Of a DNA stretch of 42,407 nucleotides, positions 33,427 through 42,329 are shown in pieces. Every line of letters begins with the position of its first letter. Positions within the stretch are counted from its first letter, which is position 1. The position numbers and the translations under genes were made by a program. The DNA lies in the NCBI GenBank assembly GCA_029261895.1, contig JAJDAK010000040.1, forward strand, positions 1-42,407, written 5' to 3'. The notes under the pieces are model-generated. The model was not told where the DNA came from. It did not search any database and worked only from the letters and a program-made list of their open reading frames with translations. The stretch is from Deltaproteobacteria bacterium. Lineage in GTDB: Bacteria; Myxococcota_A; UBA9160; SZUA-336.

Positions 33427-34821
33427 TTACTTGCCGTCTTTCTTGAAACGTTTTTCCCGCCAACCTTCGATGTTGCGCTGCTGTGCGCGACCTACGCCGA
33501 GCGCACCGCCGGGAACGGTCTTTGTGATGGTCGAACCGGCAGCAACGTATGCGCCCGGTTCGACTTCAACCGGTGCGATCAAGTTGGAGTTGCATCCCAC
33601 GAACGCGCCATCGCCAATCGTCGTACGAGATTTATTCTGGCCGTCATAGTTGACCGTGATCGCACCACAACCGATCGTGACACCGGAACCGAGGTCGGAA
33701 TCACCGATGTAGGAAAGATGGTCGGCTTTGGAACCGTCGCCAAACTTTGAGTTCTTCACCTCAACATAGTTGCCGACGCGACAACCATTGCCGAGGTCGA
33801 CGTTGGGTCGCAAGTGAGCTGAGGGGCCGATGACGCATGCTCTGCCGATTTTGCTGTCTTCAATCCAGCAATGCGGCTTGATCCAAGACCCATCGCCGAC
33901 CTGGCTAGCGTCAATCAAGGCACCGGCGTCGATGCGACAACCTTCTCCAACCTGTGTTCCTCGACGAAGCAGCGCCCCAGGTTGAATGACAGTGTCTGCG
34001 CCGATGCTGCAGTCGATATCGATGTAGGTTTGCTCCGGGTCGATGAAGCTGACGCCATCACGCATCCAGCGCTCGTTGATACGGCGTCGCATGATGCGTT
34101 CGGCCTGTGCGAGCTCAACGCGATCATTGATGCCGAGCGTTTCTTCCCAATCCGCCGCGGCTGCGGTGACGACTTTACCACCTGTCTCGGCGGTAATTCG
34201 AATCAAATCCGTTAGGTAGTATTCGCTCTGGGCGTTGTCGTTGCCGATTTTCCGGAGCGTGTCAAAGAGATAGGGACCATTGGAAAGGTACGCGCCGAGA
34301 CTGACTTCGCGAATGGTTTTTGTGGCTTGGTCTGCGTCTCGTTCTTCGACGATTTTTTGCACGTTCCCATCGTTGCCCCGAACCACGCGACCATATCCAT
34401 GAGGTTTGGGGAGTTCCGTCACAAGTATTGAAAGATCAACATCGCTGGGACGAAATGCGTCCATCAGACCGACGAACGTTTCCGCACGATACAACGGATG
34501 GTCACCGTTCATCACGAGTACTGGGCCGTCGTGGTCTTTCAATGTGTCGCTGGCTTGTAGTGCGGCATGTGCGGTACCGAGTTGTTCGCGCTGTTCGACG
34601 ATTTCGACGTCCTGATCGCGGAGCACGTCGCGTAGCGGATCGATTCCTTGGCCGGCGATGACCACGATTCGTGCAGCCCCTAGGTCTTGCCCCAGCACAA
34701 TCGCGTGCATCACGATCGGACGGCCGCAAACCGGGTGGAGTACCTTGGGCAAACGGGAGCGCATCCGCGTGCCCTTGCCCGCGGCCATGATGACCAGTGC
34801 TAGTTCGTTGGAATCACCCAT
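33427..34821 (-). CDS. glmU: Bifunctional GlmU: glucosamine-1-phosphate acetyltransferase / GlcNAc-1-P uridylyltransferase
   Basis: A 464-residue cytosolic enzyme making UDP-GlcNAc for peptidoglycan and lipopolysaccharide. The N-terminal pyrophosphorylase part shows LALVIMAAGKGTRMRSRLPK, the QREQLGTAHA uridine-binding loop and VLVMNGDHPL with the metal-binding Asp. The C-terminal left-handed beta-helix carries hexapeptide repeats from about residue 260 and the active-site part VGNYVEVKNSKFGDGSKADH. The His of that last segment is the expected general base. The start ATG follows GAGGA by 5 nt. It precedes glmS, giving a complete route from glucosamine-6-phosphate apart from GlmM. Confidence 0.97.
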   Translation of the reverse strand: MGDSNELALVIMAAGKGTRMRSRLPKVLHPVCGRPIVMHAIVLGQDLGAARIVVIAGQGIDPLRDVLRDQDVEIVEQREQLGTAHAALQASDTLKDHDGPVLVMNGDHPLYRAETFVGLMDAFRPSDVDLSILVTELPKPHGYGRVVRGNDGNVQKIVEERDADQATKTIREVSLGAYLSNGPYLFDTLRKIGNDNAQSEYYLTDLIRITAETGGKVVTAAAADWEETLGINDRVELAQAERIMRRRINERWMRDGVSFIDPEQTYIDIDCSIGADTVIQPGALLRRGTQVGEGCRIDAGALIDASQVGDGSWIKPHCWIEDSKIGRACVIGPSAHLRPNVDLGNGCRVGNYVEVKNSKFGDGSKADHLSYIGDSDLGSGVTIGCGAITVNYDGQNKSRTTIGDGAFVGCNSNLIAPVEVEPGAYVAAGSTITKTVPGGALGVGRAQQRNIEGWREKRFKKDGK

Positions 34822-34869
34822 CCGGTTCCTCTTGATCGGACGACCCGTTCAGCCACCTGAACGCTCAAC

Positions 34870-35886
34870 CTAGGCGGCGAGCAGGAAGTCTTCCCCTTCT
34901 TTAAGCCCCGCCGCCAGCAGGAAGCTTCGAATCTCCTGTCTTGCGCCGCGACTGGCCACAGCAGTCACGATTTTGAGCCCTTCCCGGCGCCAGTCCTGCC
35001 AATGCTTCCGAATCTGCTCGGGCGATAGTATGGGAATTCCATTCCAATCCGTCCCGATTCGATCGGGGTGAATATCCAACAATATCCGTACCGGCAGTTT
35101 TTCGGCCTCAAGGAGCTTCACGAGGCGGCGCCCCGTTTTACCCGCGCCCCAGACGACTGCGCCGGTCATCGGATGGACCAGAGGCAGGTAGTGGGCCTTG
35201 GCGCGCGCGAAATTCTTGCGGTCGTAGACGGGGCTGGTTCGCGAGAGCCGATCGGGCCGGTCGCGCCAGCGATGCAGGATGCGAGGTACCTTAGCCGCTC
35301 GTCCCCCGCTTGCGAGCAGGCGATAGATCAGGTCGAGGTCTTCGGGCCAGCCGTGATCCTGATAGCCGCCGAGTTGGTCGAGCGTTTCGTTGGCGAGAAA
35401 CCAAGTCGGATGGGGTACTGGACATTCGATAAACGCTTCACGCGCAATCGCGTCGCTGTCGATCAGGCCGTTTACCCAATCCGTGTAGATCTGGTAACCG
35501 GTTTCGAGGCCGCCGTCGCGAAAGGATTCCACCTGGCAACCAATCAGATGAATTTCTGGATGCTCCAGCGCAAAAGCGAGTTGGGCGGCCAACCGATCAG
35601 GATGCATTTCGTCATCTGCGTCCATTCGCGCGATCCACGGCGATGAAGCGACAGCTCGGCCGGCTTCGAGTGCGTCGACGATGCCGCGCCCTGGGCTGTC
35701 CAGCACGCGAATTCTTAGATCGCTCTGGGCCAATGTCTTGAGTTGTTCTTCAGAGCCATCCGTTGAGCCATCGTTGATGCAGATGAGCTCAAACGTTACC
35801 CCTCGACTAAGTAATACGGAGTCGATGGCATCGTGCAGTGTAGACCGATCATTTTTGAACGGCATAATGATGCTTGCGTCGATCAT
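34870..35886 (-). CDS. Family 2 glycosyltransferase with an extra C-terminal Rossmann-like domain
   Basis: About 338 residues. The GT-A domain has SIIMPFKNDRSTLHDAIDSV, ICINDGSTDGSEEQL and the DxD region ARMDADDEMHPDRLAAQL, then a GYQDHGWPEDLDLIYRL acceptor-side element. After about residue 250 a second unit, VVWGAGKTGRRLVKLLE, followed by LDIHPDRIGTDWNGIPILSPEQI, looks like a nucleotide-binding fold of the kind found at the ends of some sugar transferases. The product would be an envelope polysaccharide or glycolipid. The ATG at 35886 is preferred; codons up to 35940 are open but unlike the family. It lies 48 nt upstream of glmU. Confidence 0.85.
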   Translation of the reverse strand: MIDASIIMPFKNDRSTLHDAIDSVLLSRGVTFELICINDGSTDGSEEQLKTLAQSDLRIRVLDSPGRGIVDALEAGRAVASSPWIARMDADDEMHPDRLAAQLAFALEHPEIHLIGCQVESFRDGGLETGYQIYTDWVNGLIDSDAIAREAFIECPVPHPTWFLANETLDQLGGYQDHGWPEDLDLIYRLLASGGRAAKVPRILHRWRDRPDRLSRTSPVYDRKNFARAKAHYLPLVHPMTGAVVWGAGKTGRRLVKLLEAEKLPVRILLDIHPDRIGTDWNGIPILSPEQIRKHWQDWRREGLKIVTAVASRGARQEIRSFLLAAGLKEGEDFLLAA

Positions 35887-35965
35887 TCTCACGGTTAGCG
35901 AATGTTTTGCCTTTTTTGGGTCGAAAACAAGCGAAGACAAGAATGTTTAGTACTGAGGGGTACAG

Positions 35966-37228
35966 ATGAACACATTAGACTGCTTTCGATGGGTGGCCGT
36001 CACGATCCTGGTGATTGGATTAGGCGTTCCGAATTCGAGTCAGGCTGGCGCGCCGGTTGATGAAAAACTGGGATTCGTTGAAGCGTTGAAGGCCACTCGC
36101 CCGACAATCGATGCGCGTGCGCGCTGGGAATGGGCGGATCAAAAGGGTCTAGCCGTTTCGCATGCCCACACCGCGCGTGTTCGAGGTGGGTTGCTAACCG
36201 GAACGTTTGCAGGCTTTCAAGCGTTTGGCGAGTGGGAGCATACCGAGGCCTGGAACAAAGGCAGCTACAATGCGTCAGGTATTTTCGGGCACACGCGAAA
36301 GACAGTGATCTCAGACCCCGAGTCGTCTGAACTTAACCGTGCCTGGGTATCTTTCTCCGGCGAGAAATTTAAGATCAAAGGCGGGCGTCAGCGCATCATT
36401 CTTGATGATGCGCGTCATGTCGGCAATGTGGGATGGCGCCAGAACGAGCAAACGTTCGACGCGGTTTCACTCACGGCGTCGCCACTCGAGGCGGTGAAGG
36501 TTTTCTATGCCTGGGTCTACAATGTGAACCGCATCTTCGGCAAGTATGCTCGCAAGACGGATTTTGAATCGCGTTCGCACCTTGCCAACGTTGAATGGGC
36601 CGCGAATCCCATGGCGATTATTACCGCTTACGCATATCTCGTAGATATCCAGCGCCTCAACGCAGATGCAGGTAGCACAGATACCTATGGCCTAAGGTTG
36701 AAGGGAACCAAGCAGGCTGGAGACATTCTCTTCGCCTGGCTGGGTGAACTCTCACGGCAGAACGATGCGGATCGTGCCGCGGTCAAGTACAACGCCTGGT
36801 ACCATCACGTGAACGGTAGTGCGAACTACAAAGGTTATGTCGTCGGTGTGGGCCGTGAGGTCCTCGGCAATGAGAATGGCGTCGGCTATGCCACGCCGCT
36901 CGCAACGCTGCATAAGTGGAATGGCTTCGCCGATCGATTCCTCGCCACGCCGGCGGATGGCCTGGAAGACAACTATGTCTGGATCTCTGTACCGCTTCCG
37001 TGTGGCGTGACGTTCAAGACTTTCTACCACCATTTCCATTCTGAGTCTGGAAATGGAAGTTACGGACAGGAGTACGATTTCGTGGTGGTGAAAAAATTCC
37101 CACGCGGTATCAAAGGTCTGGTCAAGGGCATGTTCTACGATGCGACCGATGTCGCACCTAACATTGCGCTTGTCGATGCTTCAAAGGTCGCGATGCAGGT
37201 CGAATGGGCCTGGCCACAGAAGAAGTAA
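35966..37228 (+). CDS. Alginate-export-type outer membrane porin
   Basis: A 420-residue predicted 16- to 18-strand outer-membrane beta-barrel. A signal peptide (LVIGLGVPNSSQA at its end) precedes the barrel, which ends WAWPQKK rather than in the classical aromatic residue. Family marks of the alginate export domain (PF13372) are RARWEWADQKGL, GRQRIILDDARHVGNVGWRQNEQTFDAV and LATLHKWNGFADRFLATPADGLED. It probably passes anionic sugars or other small molecules; alginate itself is not established. GAGGGG precedes the ATG. Divergent from the glycosyltransferase gene, with 79 bp between the starts. Confidence 0.88.
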   Translation: MNTLDCFRWVAVTILVIGLGVPNSSQAGAPVDEKLGFVEALKATRPTIDARARWEWADQKGLAVSHAHTARVRGGLLTGTFAGFQAFGEWEHTEAWNKGSYNASGIFGHTRKTVISDPESSELNRAWVSFSGEKFKIKGGRQRIILDDARHVGNVGWRQNEQTFDAVSLTASPLEAVKVFYAWVYNVNRIFGKYARKTDFESRSHLANVEWAANPMAIITAYAYLVDIQRLNADAGSTDTYGLRLKGTKQAGDILFAWLGELSRQNDADRAAVKYNAWYHHVNGSANYKGYVVGVGREVLGNENGVGYATPLATLHKWNGFADRFLATPADGLEDNYVWISVPLPCGVTFKTFYHHFHSESGNGSYGQEYDFVVVKKFPRGIKGLVKGMFYDATDVAPNIALVDASKVAMQVEWAWPQKK

Positions 37229-37260
37229 TCGCGATCAAAGCGATGGAATCACTGAGAACA

Positions 37261-37294
37261 GGGGGGCGGGACGTCTGGCCCCGCGTTTGCTTTT
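37261..37294 (+). terminator. Possible intrinsic terminator after the porin gene
   Basis: GGGGC (37263-37267) can pair with GCCCC (37278-37282), or GCGGG with CCCGC, just before a T-rich stretch TTTGCTTTT. The two 5-bp stems exclude each other and are short. It lies 35 nt after the porin stop and before hflX, so it would separate the two. Confidence 0.35.
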
Positions 37295-37323
37295 AATGCG
37301 ACCATAGTCAGACGAATTCCCGC

Positions 37324-37335
37324 GGAGGCGTTATT
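37324..37335 (+). promoter_or_regulatory. Ribosome-binding site and probable ATT start codon of hflX
   Basis: GGAGG at 37324-37328 is followed 4 nt later by ATT (37333-37335). The hflX frame is open from 37297, after an in-frame TAA at 37294-37296, and contains no ATG, GTG or TTG before the TTG at 37363, which has no ribosome-binding site. The residues between ([10 protein letters not shown]) look like the usual start of long deltaproteobacterial-type HflX proteins. Confidence 0.55.
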
Positions 37336-38997
37336 TCAGAACTTTTTGGTCAAACCTACGGATTGAAAGCGAACCAGATTCGCCGCATACGCAATCTGTA
37401 TAAACGGCGCCTTCCTCGGAATCGACTGATATCGCAGGATTTTGCGCGCCAATTGAGCGAGCTGTCGCACGAGACCGGCCGACAGATTGGTGCGTTGGTG
37501 AGCCGCAATGGTCGCGTCGAGTACGTGATGGTTGGAGATGCGTTTCAGATTGAGCTTCCTGACTTTAAGCGTGTGCGTGGCGGCGCCGGCCGCTTCCGTG
37601 GGCTCCGCTGCATCCACACGCACCTTCGGGGCGAATCGCTAACCGACGATGACCTCACCGACCTTAGTTTGCTGCGTCTCGACGCGATGGTCGCGGTAAT
37701 GGTGAATGAAGACGGTCTTCCCAGTATGGCCGAATACGCGACCATGCGACCGCCAGACGAGAGCGATGAGACGGTCGATATTCATCCGCCGTGCGCGCCG
37801 AGTCAGCTCGAGTTTGATTTTCTCGATTGGATCGAAGCGCTGGAAGATCGATTTTCCGCGGCGCAGAGCACGATCGAAGTCGAAGGCGAGGAACGCGCGG
37901 TACTGGTCGGTGTTACCTTGGGCAAGGACTTTGACGCCGACGATCGATTGGAAGAGATGCGAGAACTCATTCGCACTGCAGGTGTGCGCATTGTGGATAC
38001 CGTGCGACAGCGTCGGTCGAAAGCTGATCCACGCTATTTGATCGGCGAGGGGAAACTAAAAAGCCTCGTTGTGCGCGCATGGCAGCGAGGTGCGGACCTG
38101 GTGATCTTTAACCAGAATCTCACGCCGACACAAATTCGGCACATTACCGATGTTGTCGAAGCGCGTATTGTTGATCGCACTCAGTTGATTCTCGACATCT
38201 TCGCACAGCATGCGAAAACATCGGACGGTCGTTTTCAAGTTGAACTCGCACAGCTTCGCTATCGCTTGCCACGACTCACGGGGCAAGGCGAATCGATGAG
38301 CCGTCTTGCGGGTGGCATCGGTGGACGCGGCCCTGGGGAAACCAAACTCGAGGTGGATCGTCGCCGTGTTCGCGATCGCATTTCCTGGCTAGAGAAGAAG
38401 CTCAAGGCCGTGACGCGTCAACGATCGACGCGTCGCGCCAAGCGCAAGCGCGATGGTCTACCTGTACTTTCGATCGTCGGATATACGAACGCGGGCAAGT
38501 CCACGCTCTTGAATCGCCTTACGCAAAGTGAAGTGGTCGTGGAAGATAAATTGTTTGCCACTTTAGACCCGTCGTCCCGGCGCTTGCGTTTCCCGCGTGA
38601 GCGCGACGTTATCGTAACGGATACGGTCGGTTTCATTCATGACTTGCCACCCGAGTTGATTGCGGGTTTTCGCGCCACCTTGGAAGAGATTCGAGACGCC
38701 GACGTTCTCATACACGTCGTGGACGCCTCCAATTTGCATGCGGAGACGCATGTCGAAGTCGTTCGAGAAATTCTGAACGACTTGGAATTAGGCGACATTC
38801 CGGAGTATTTGGTGCTTAATAAGTGTGACCAGGTGGACTCGGACGAAATTGCGCGCTTATCGCGTCGTTTGGGAGGCGTTGCCGTGTCGGCCCTGACGGG
38901 AGACGGTCTTGAGAAGATGCTCTATGGTTTAGAGCCTCTCGCGTTCAAAATCCGCGAGGGATCCGAGAAGGAAATTAAACATGCAGGTCATGCGTAA
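37333..38997 (+). CDS. hflX: GTPase HflX with an N-terminal extension
   Basis: About 554 residues if started at ATT 37333, 544 from TTG 37363. HflX binds and splits ribosomes under stress. The protein has an extra N-terminal domain of about 160 residues ([38 protein letters not shown]), then the HflX-specific domain with [11 protein letters not shown] and [18 protein letters not shown], the Gly-rich [14 protein letters not shown] linker, and the G domain: G1 [10 protein letters not shown]2/G3 FATLDPSSR and [11 protein letters not shown]4 LNKCD, G5 SALTG. The extension is typical of deltaproteobacterial HflX. Probably coupled to fabH, whose ATG overlaps its stop by 17 nt. Confidence 0.92.
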   Translation: MSELFGQTYGLKANQIRRIRNLYKRRLPRNRLISQDFARQLSELSHETGRQIGALVSRNGRVEYVMVGDAFQIELPDFKRVRGGAGRFRGLRCIHTHLRGESLTDDDLTDLSLLRLDAMVAVMVNEDGLPSMAEYATMRPPDESDETVDIHPPCAPSQLEFDFLDWIEALEDRFSAAQSTIEVEGEERAVLVGVTLGKDFDADDRLEEMRELIRTAGVRIVDTVRQRRSKADPRYLIGEGKLKSLVVRAWQRGADLVIFNQNLTPTQIRHITDVVEARIVDRTQLILDIFAQHAKTSDGRFQVELAQLRYRLPRLTGQGESMSRLAGGIGGRGPGETKLEVDRRRVRDRISWLEKKLKAVTRQRSTRRAKRKRDGLPVLSIVGYTNAGKSTLLNRLTQSEVVVEDKLFATLDPSSRRLRFPRERDVIVTDTVGFIHDLPPELIAGFRATLEEIRDADVLIHVVDASNLHAETHVEVVREILNDLELGDIPEYLVLNKCDQVDSDEIARLSRRLGGVAVSALTGDGLEKMLYGLEPLAFKIREGSEKEIKHAGHA

Positions 38998-39985
38998 GGT
39001 TCGAATCACCGGCACCGGAATGTACGTGCCACCGCGCGTCGTTACGAATCATGATCTTGCTGAAATGATGGACACAAACGACGAGTGGATTCAGCAGCGT
39101 TCTGGAATTCGCGAACGTCGCTATGTCGACCCGGGCACCGGGCCCGTTGATCTCGGAGTAGAAGCTACGAATCGCGCGCTTGAAATGGCGGGTCTTGAAG
39201 CGAAGGACTTGGATGCGATCGTTGTCGCGACGCTCTCGTCGGAGCATGAATTTCCGGGTAATAGCTGCTTCATGCAAGCGAAGTTGGGTATTCCTGAGAT
39301 CCCGGCCATGGATGTGCGCTGTCAGTGCACAGGTTTTTTGTATGCGCTTCAGGTTGGGCAACTCTATGTCGCATCTGGAATTTACGATCGCGTACTCGTC
39401 TGTGGTACCGAGGCGCATTCCCCAGGACTCGATTTTACGACGAGGGGACGTGCGATCACGGTGCTTTTTGGCGACGGCGCGGGCGCCGTTATTCTGGAGG
39501 CGAGTGACGATCACGAGCGCGGCATTCAGTCGGTACACGTGCACGCCGATGGCACGCACGCGAAGAAGCTTTGGACGGACGCACCGGGCCTGGGCCATCA
39601 TCCACGAATCTCGCACGAGATGATCGATGAAGGTCGCCACTATCCCGAGATGGACGGCAAGTTTGTTTTCAAGCATGCGGTGTTGCGTATGCCGCAGGTG
39701 CTTCAGGAAGCGCTCGATGCCAATAAAGCGAGCATCGCAGACGTGGACCTCTTTCTCTTCCACCAGGCCAATCTGCGAATTAATGAGTACGTCGCAGGTG
39801 CGCTCGAAATTCCGCCGGAGAAGACGCATAACAATATGCAGGTCTACGGAAACTGTTCGGCGGCCTCGATCCCGATGTGCCTGGATGAGTGTGTGCGCTC
39901 CGGAAGGGTCAAGGATGGCGACTTGATCGCGATGACAGGCTTTGGGGGTGGGTTCACCTGGGGCTCTGCGCTGCTCCGCTGGTAG
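38981..39985 (+). CDS. fabH: 3-oxoacyl-ACP synthase III (FabH-like)
   Basis: A 334-residue thiolase-fold condensing enzyme that starts fatty-acid chains by joining acyl-CoA to malonyl-ACP. The active-site triad is complete: Cys116 in DVRCQCTGFLYAL, His261 in FLFHQANLRI and Asn291 in VYGNCSAASIP. DEWIQQRSGIRERRY and LFGDGAGAVIL are also typical. Close relatives outside the core pathway make beta-ketones or use long acyl chains; this gene stands apart from other fab genes, so a specialised role is possible. The first Met or Met4 (38990) may be the start; both overlap the hflX end. Confidence 0.9.
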   Translation: MQVMRKVRITGTGMYVPPRVVTNHDLAEMMDTNDEWIQQRSGIRERRYVDPGTGPVDLGVEATNRALEMAGLEAKDLDAIVVATLSSEHEFPGNSCFMQAKLGIPEIPAMDVRCQCTGFLYALQVGQLYVASGIYDRVLVCGTEAHSPGLDFTTRGRAITVLFGDGAGAVILEASDDHERGIQSVHVHADGTHAKKLWTDAPGLGHHPRISHEMIDEGRHYPEMDGKFVFKHAVLRMPQVLQEALDANKASIADVDLFLFHQANLRINEYVAGALEIPPEKTHNNMQVYGNCSAASIPMCLDECVRSGRVKDGDLIAMTGFGGGFTWGSALLRW

Positions 39986-40065
39986 CTGTATTCTGACGGC
40001 CTGCGTTGATCTTGACCGGTGAGTCCTTTGGTAACTAGCTGAAATTACTATATATTTAAGTTTTC

Positions 40066-40093
40066 TTGACGAAATGACGCAACGTGTTATTTT
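40066..40093 (+). promoter_or_regulatory. Sigma-70-like promoter for the phasin gene
   Basis: TTGACG (40066-40071), a 16-bp spacer and TATTTT (40088-40093) in an AT-rich patch of the 175-bp gap after fabH. A start near 40100 gives a leader of about 60 nt with a hairpin just before the ribosome-binding site. The AT-rich run at 40040-40062 may act as an upstream element. Confidence 0.5.
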
Positions 40094-40122
40094 GTGTGCC
40101 TGAACCAAAGCAATAACACTTC

Positions 40123-40144
40123 GCGCATCCCCCCTATGATGCGC
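40123..40144 (+). promoter_or_regulatory. Leader hairpin upstream of the phasin ribosome-binding site
   Basis: GCGCATC (40123-40129) pairs perfectly with GATGCGC (40138-40144) around an 8-nt C-rich loop. The stem ends 3 nt before the ribosome-binding site AGGAGG (40148-40153). It could stabilise the transcript's 5' end or regulate translation. Confidence 0.45.
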
Positions 40145-40160
40145 ATGAGGAGGACTCACC

Positions 40161-40502
40161 ATGGCACAGACACAAGCCGGTGCGTTTGATCGATTCAATG
40201 ATGCTCTTCGAACTCTCGATGATCAGTTCCAGGAACTACGCGAGCGGCTCGATGGCCGCCGCCAGCAGCTCACTGCGGATGTGCGGGATCTAACCAAGAC
40301 CGCCGAAACTCGGCTTCGGAAGTCGGATTTCTTTCGTCGCGCGGACCGCCTACGCCAAGACATCGAAGCGGGTGTCGACCGCACCTACACGCAGGTTCTC
40401 GAGACGATTGGTCTTGCGTCGAAGTCGGACGTGGAGAAGCTGAGCAAGAAGCTCAATACACTCTCCAAGAAGCTGAACGATCTCGCCAAGGACGCGCGCT
40501 AG
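40161..40502 (+). CDS. Phasin-like polyhydroxyalkanoate granule protein
   Basis: A 113-residue, almost wholly helical protein. It starts MAQTQAGAFDRFNDALRTL and ends in a coiled coil with a SKKLNxL repeat (LSKKLNTLSKKLNDLAKDAR). The VLETIGLASKSDVEKLSKKL part matches the C-terminal half of PhaF/PhaI-type phasins (PF05597), which coat storage-polyester granules. No PHA synthase is in the window. AGGAGG lies 7 nt before the ATG and a good promoter precedes it, so strong expression is expected. A glutaryl-CoA dehydrogenase gene follows 6 nt after the stop. An alternative is a general coiled-coil stress protein. Confidence 0.72.
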   Translation: MAQTQAGAFDRFNDALRTLDDQFQELRERLDGRRQQLTADVRDLTKTAETRLRKSDFFRRADRLRQDIEAGVDRTYTQVLETIGLASKSDVEKLSKKLNTLSKKLNDLAKDAR

Positions 40503-40508
40503 TTCGCC

Positions 40509-41678
40509 TTGCCGTTCGAGGCACTCGACTTCTATCGCATCGATGACGATCTCGCGTCGGAGGAGCGGCTGGTCCGCGACACCGTGCGTGCGTTCGTCGA
40601 AAAGGAATTCCTGCCGTGCGTGGTTGAACACGTGCGGCAGGACGGTTCCTTTCCGTTCGAGTTGGTCCCGAAGATCGCCGAGCTCGGACTCTTCGGTGCC
40701 AATCTGCAAGGATACGGCTGCGCCGGTATGAACAGTGTCGCGTACGGACTCATTATGCAGGAGCTCGAACGCGGCGATTCAGGCTTGCGTAGCTTTGCAT
40801 CCGTGCAGGGCGGGTTGGTGATGTTTCCGATTCATACCTATGGATCGGAAGAACAGAAGGAACGCTGGTTACCCGCGTTGGCGCAGGGCAAAGCGATCGG
40901 CTGTTTCGGTTTGACCGAGCCCGACTTCGGTTCGAATCCGGGCGGCATGTTAACCAGAGCTGTGCGCGACGGCGACCGTTGGATTCTCAACGGCACCAAG
41001 CGTTGGATCACCAACGGTACGATTTCTGACGTAGCGGTCGTGTGGGCACAGACTGAAAACGACATACAGGGTTTCTTGGTCAAAAAGGATTTCGACGGCT
41101 TCGAAGCACGCGATATGAAGGGCAAGTTCTCGTTGCGAGGTTCGATCACCAGCGAACTTTTCCTTCAAGACGTCGCCGTGCCGGAATCCAATCGTCTGCC
41201 GAACGTGAGCGGTCTGAAGGGTCCGCTGGGTTGTCTGAATCAAGCGCGCTATGGCATCGCCTGGGGTGCGGTCGGTGCCGCGCTTGCGTGTTTTGACGAA
41301 GCGCTTCGTTATTCGAAAGAGCGCATCATCTTCGATAGGCCGCTTGCCGGGTTTCAGCTGGCGCAGCAAAAGCTCGCATGGATGGCAACCGAGATCACCA
41401 AGGCTCAGCTACTCGTGTTGCGCTTGGGTCGTCTCAAAGACCAGGGGAAGTTGCATCACTCCATGGTGTCGATGGCCAAAATGAACAACGTGGATATTGC
41501 GCTCCGCATCGCGCGGATGGCGCGCGATATGCTCGGTGCAAACGGAATTGTCGACGACTACTGCGCGATGCGGCACATGGTCAATCTGGAAACCGTACGC
41601 ACCTATGAAGGCACGCACGATATCCATACGTTGATTCTTGGTCGCGAGCTCACCGGCCTTGCGGCATTCGAAGGTTAG
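40509..41678 (+). CDS. Acyl-CoA dehydrogenase, glutaryl-CoA dehydrogenase type
   Basis: A 389-residue FAD enzyme that oxidises and decarboxylates glutaryl-CoA to crotonyl-CoA, as in lysine, tryptophan and aromatic breakdown. The catalytic base is Glu367 in VRTYEGTHDIHTLILG, and Arg94 in GLRSFASVQGGLVMFPIHTYG matches the glutaryl-CoA carboxylate-binding Arg of this subfamily. The flavin region ARYGIAWGAVGAALACFDEAL and GCFGLTEPDFGSNPGGM are typical. The TTG start lies 6 nt after the phasin stop with no good ribosome-binding site of its own, so it is probably coupled to it. Crotonyl-CoA feeds beta-oxidation and PHA synthesis, which makes the phasin neighbour meaningful (inference). Confidence 0.9.
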   Translation: MPFEALDFYRIDDDLASEERLVRDTVRAFVEKEFLPCVVEHVRQDGSFPFELVPKIAELGLFGANLQGYGCAGMNSVAYGLIMQELERGDSGLRSFASVQGGLVMFPIHTYGSEEQKERWLPALAQGKAIGCFGLTEPDFGSNPGGMLTRAVRDGDRWILNGTKRWITNGTISDVAVVWAQTENDIQGFLVKKDFDGFEARDMKGKFSLRGSITSELFLQDVAVPESNRLPNVSGLKGPLGCLNQARYGIAWGAVGAALACFDEALRYSKERIIFDRPLAGFQLAQQKLAWMATEITKAQLLVLRLGRLKDQGKLHHSMVSMAKMNNVDIALRIARMARDMLGANGIVDDYCAMRHMVNLETVRTYEGTHDIHTLILGRELTGLAAFEG

Positions 41679-42226
41679 CGCGCCGTTTCCTTCGCGACGC
41701 GAATTCCGTTGAGCGTCGTATGCGTGGGGATGTATTCCGCGCCTTCCTCGGGTTGGTTGGCGATTTCGACCGTGATGCTGCCGTCTGGCTGAATGATCGC
41801 GGAAGTCGATGACACGATGCTCGTACCAATGTCGCGTTTGATGAACGCGAAGCCGGGATCAATTCCCGGCACCGTGCTAGCGACGATCTGAGTGCGAGCG
41901 TTCCCTAGCAGCGCCGAATCTGTAACACGGCCCCCGCCGCGACCGATGACCTCGGCTTTCACCACCCCACCTCCTTTGATGGGGTACATGGTCCCAAGAT
42001 TGAACGTCGCGCTGTAGCGATCGCCTTCCTGGGCAAGGATCATTGTTCCCGAGATCTGACGTTCGTCGCCTGTTGTGGTCACAACAGTGAGACCGCTGAC
42101 CTCATAGGTTCCGGCGATGTCGGCGATCTGGCCTGTCGGTGGTGCGGACGCGACGTCCACCTCCGACTGGCACGCAATCTGGGTGAGTACTAGGCCTAGC
42201 GTTAACGCGAATGCGAGTGTGCGCAT
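41675..42226 (-). CDS. Putative lipoprotein, 183 residues
   Basis: Begins MRTLAFALTLGLVLTQIACQSE: a hydrophobic leader ending in a possible lipobox with Cys at residue 19 (Gln at -3 is not the usual residue). The mature protein is beta-rich with paired statements of an IAGTYEVSGLTVVTTTGD strand and a VVKAEVIGRGGGRVTDSAL strand, and ends GAEYIPTHTTLNGIRVAK. I do not recognise the family; it may be a small beta-barrel lipid- or ligand-binding protein. The start is chosen from GGAGG, 8 nt upstream. Its stop overlaps the convergent dehydrogenase by 4 nt. The 100-bp gap upstream holds a promoter candidate, a hairpin (42251-42256 with 42272-42277) and then the edge repeat. Confidence 0.72.
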   Translation of the reverse strand: MRTLAFALTLGLVLTQIACQSEVDVASAPPTGQIADIAGTYEVSGLTVVTTTGDERQISGTMILAQEGDRYSATFNLGTMYPIKGGGVVKAEVIGRGGGRVTDSALLGNARTQIVASTVPGIDPGFAFIKRDIGTSIVSSTSAIIQPDGSITVEIANQPEEGAEYIPTHTTLNGIRVAKETAR

Positions 42227-42296
42227 GAGTTCATCCTCCCCAATGACACGCTGCGCCAAATGACCCACGTTGCGCAGAATCTTCGGCGCAAGGACT

Positions 42297-42325
42297 AGTA
42301 GACGCAGATCCGGCCTTCGGGTCAA
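42297..42325 (-). promoter_or_regulatory. Possible sigma-70 promoter of the lipoprotein gene
   Basis: On the minus strand TTGACC (42325-42320), a 17-bp spacer and TCTACT (42302-42297). Four of six -10 bases fit the consensus. The -35 lies just inside the edge repeat cluster, so the repeat could influence expression. Confidence 0.4.
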
Positions 42326-42329
42326 GACC

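Noticed and set aside
38975..40198. A 407-residue open frame on the minus strand opposite fabH
   Set aside because: It lies antisense to a clear FabH with full catalytic triad, is rich in Arg and His and has no recognisable domain.
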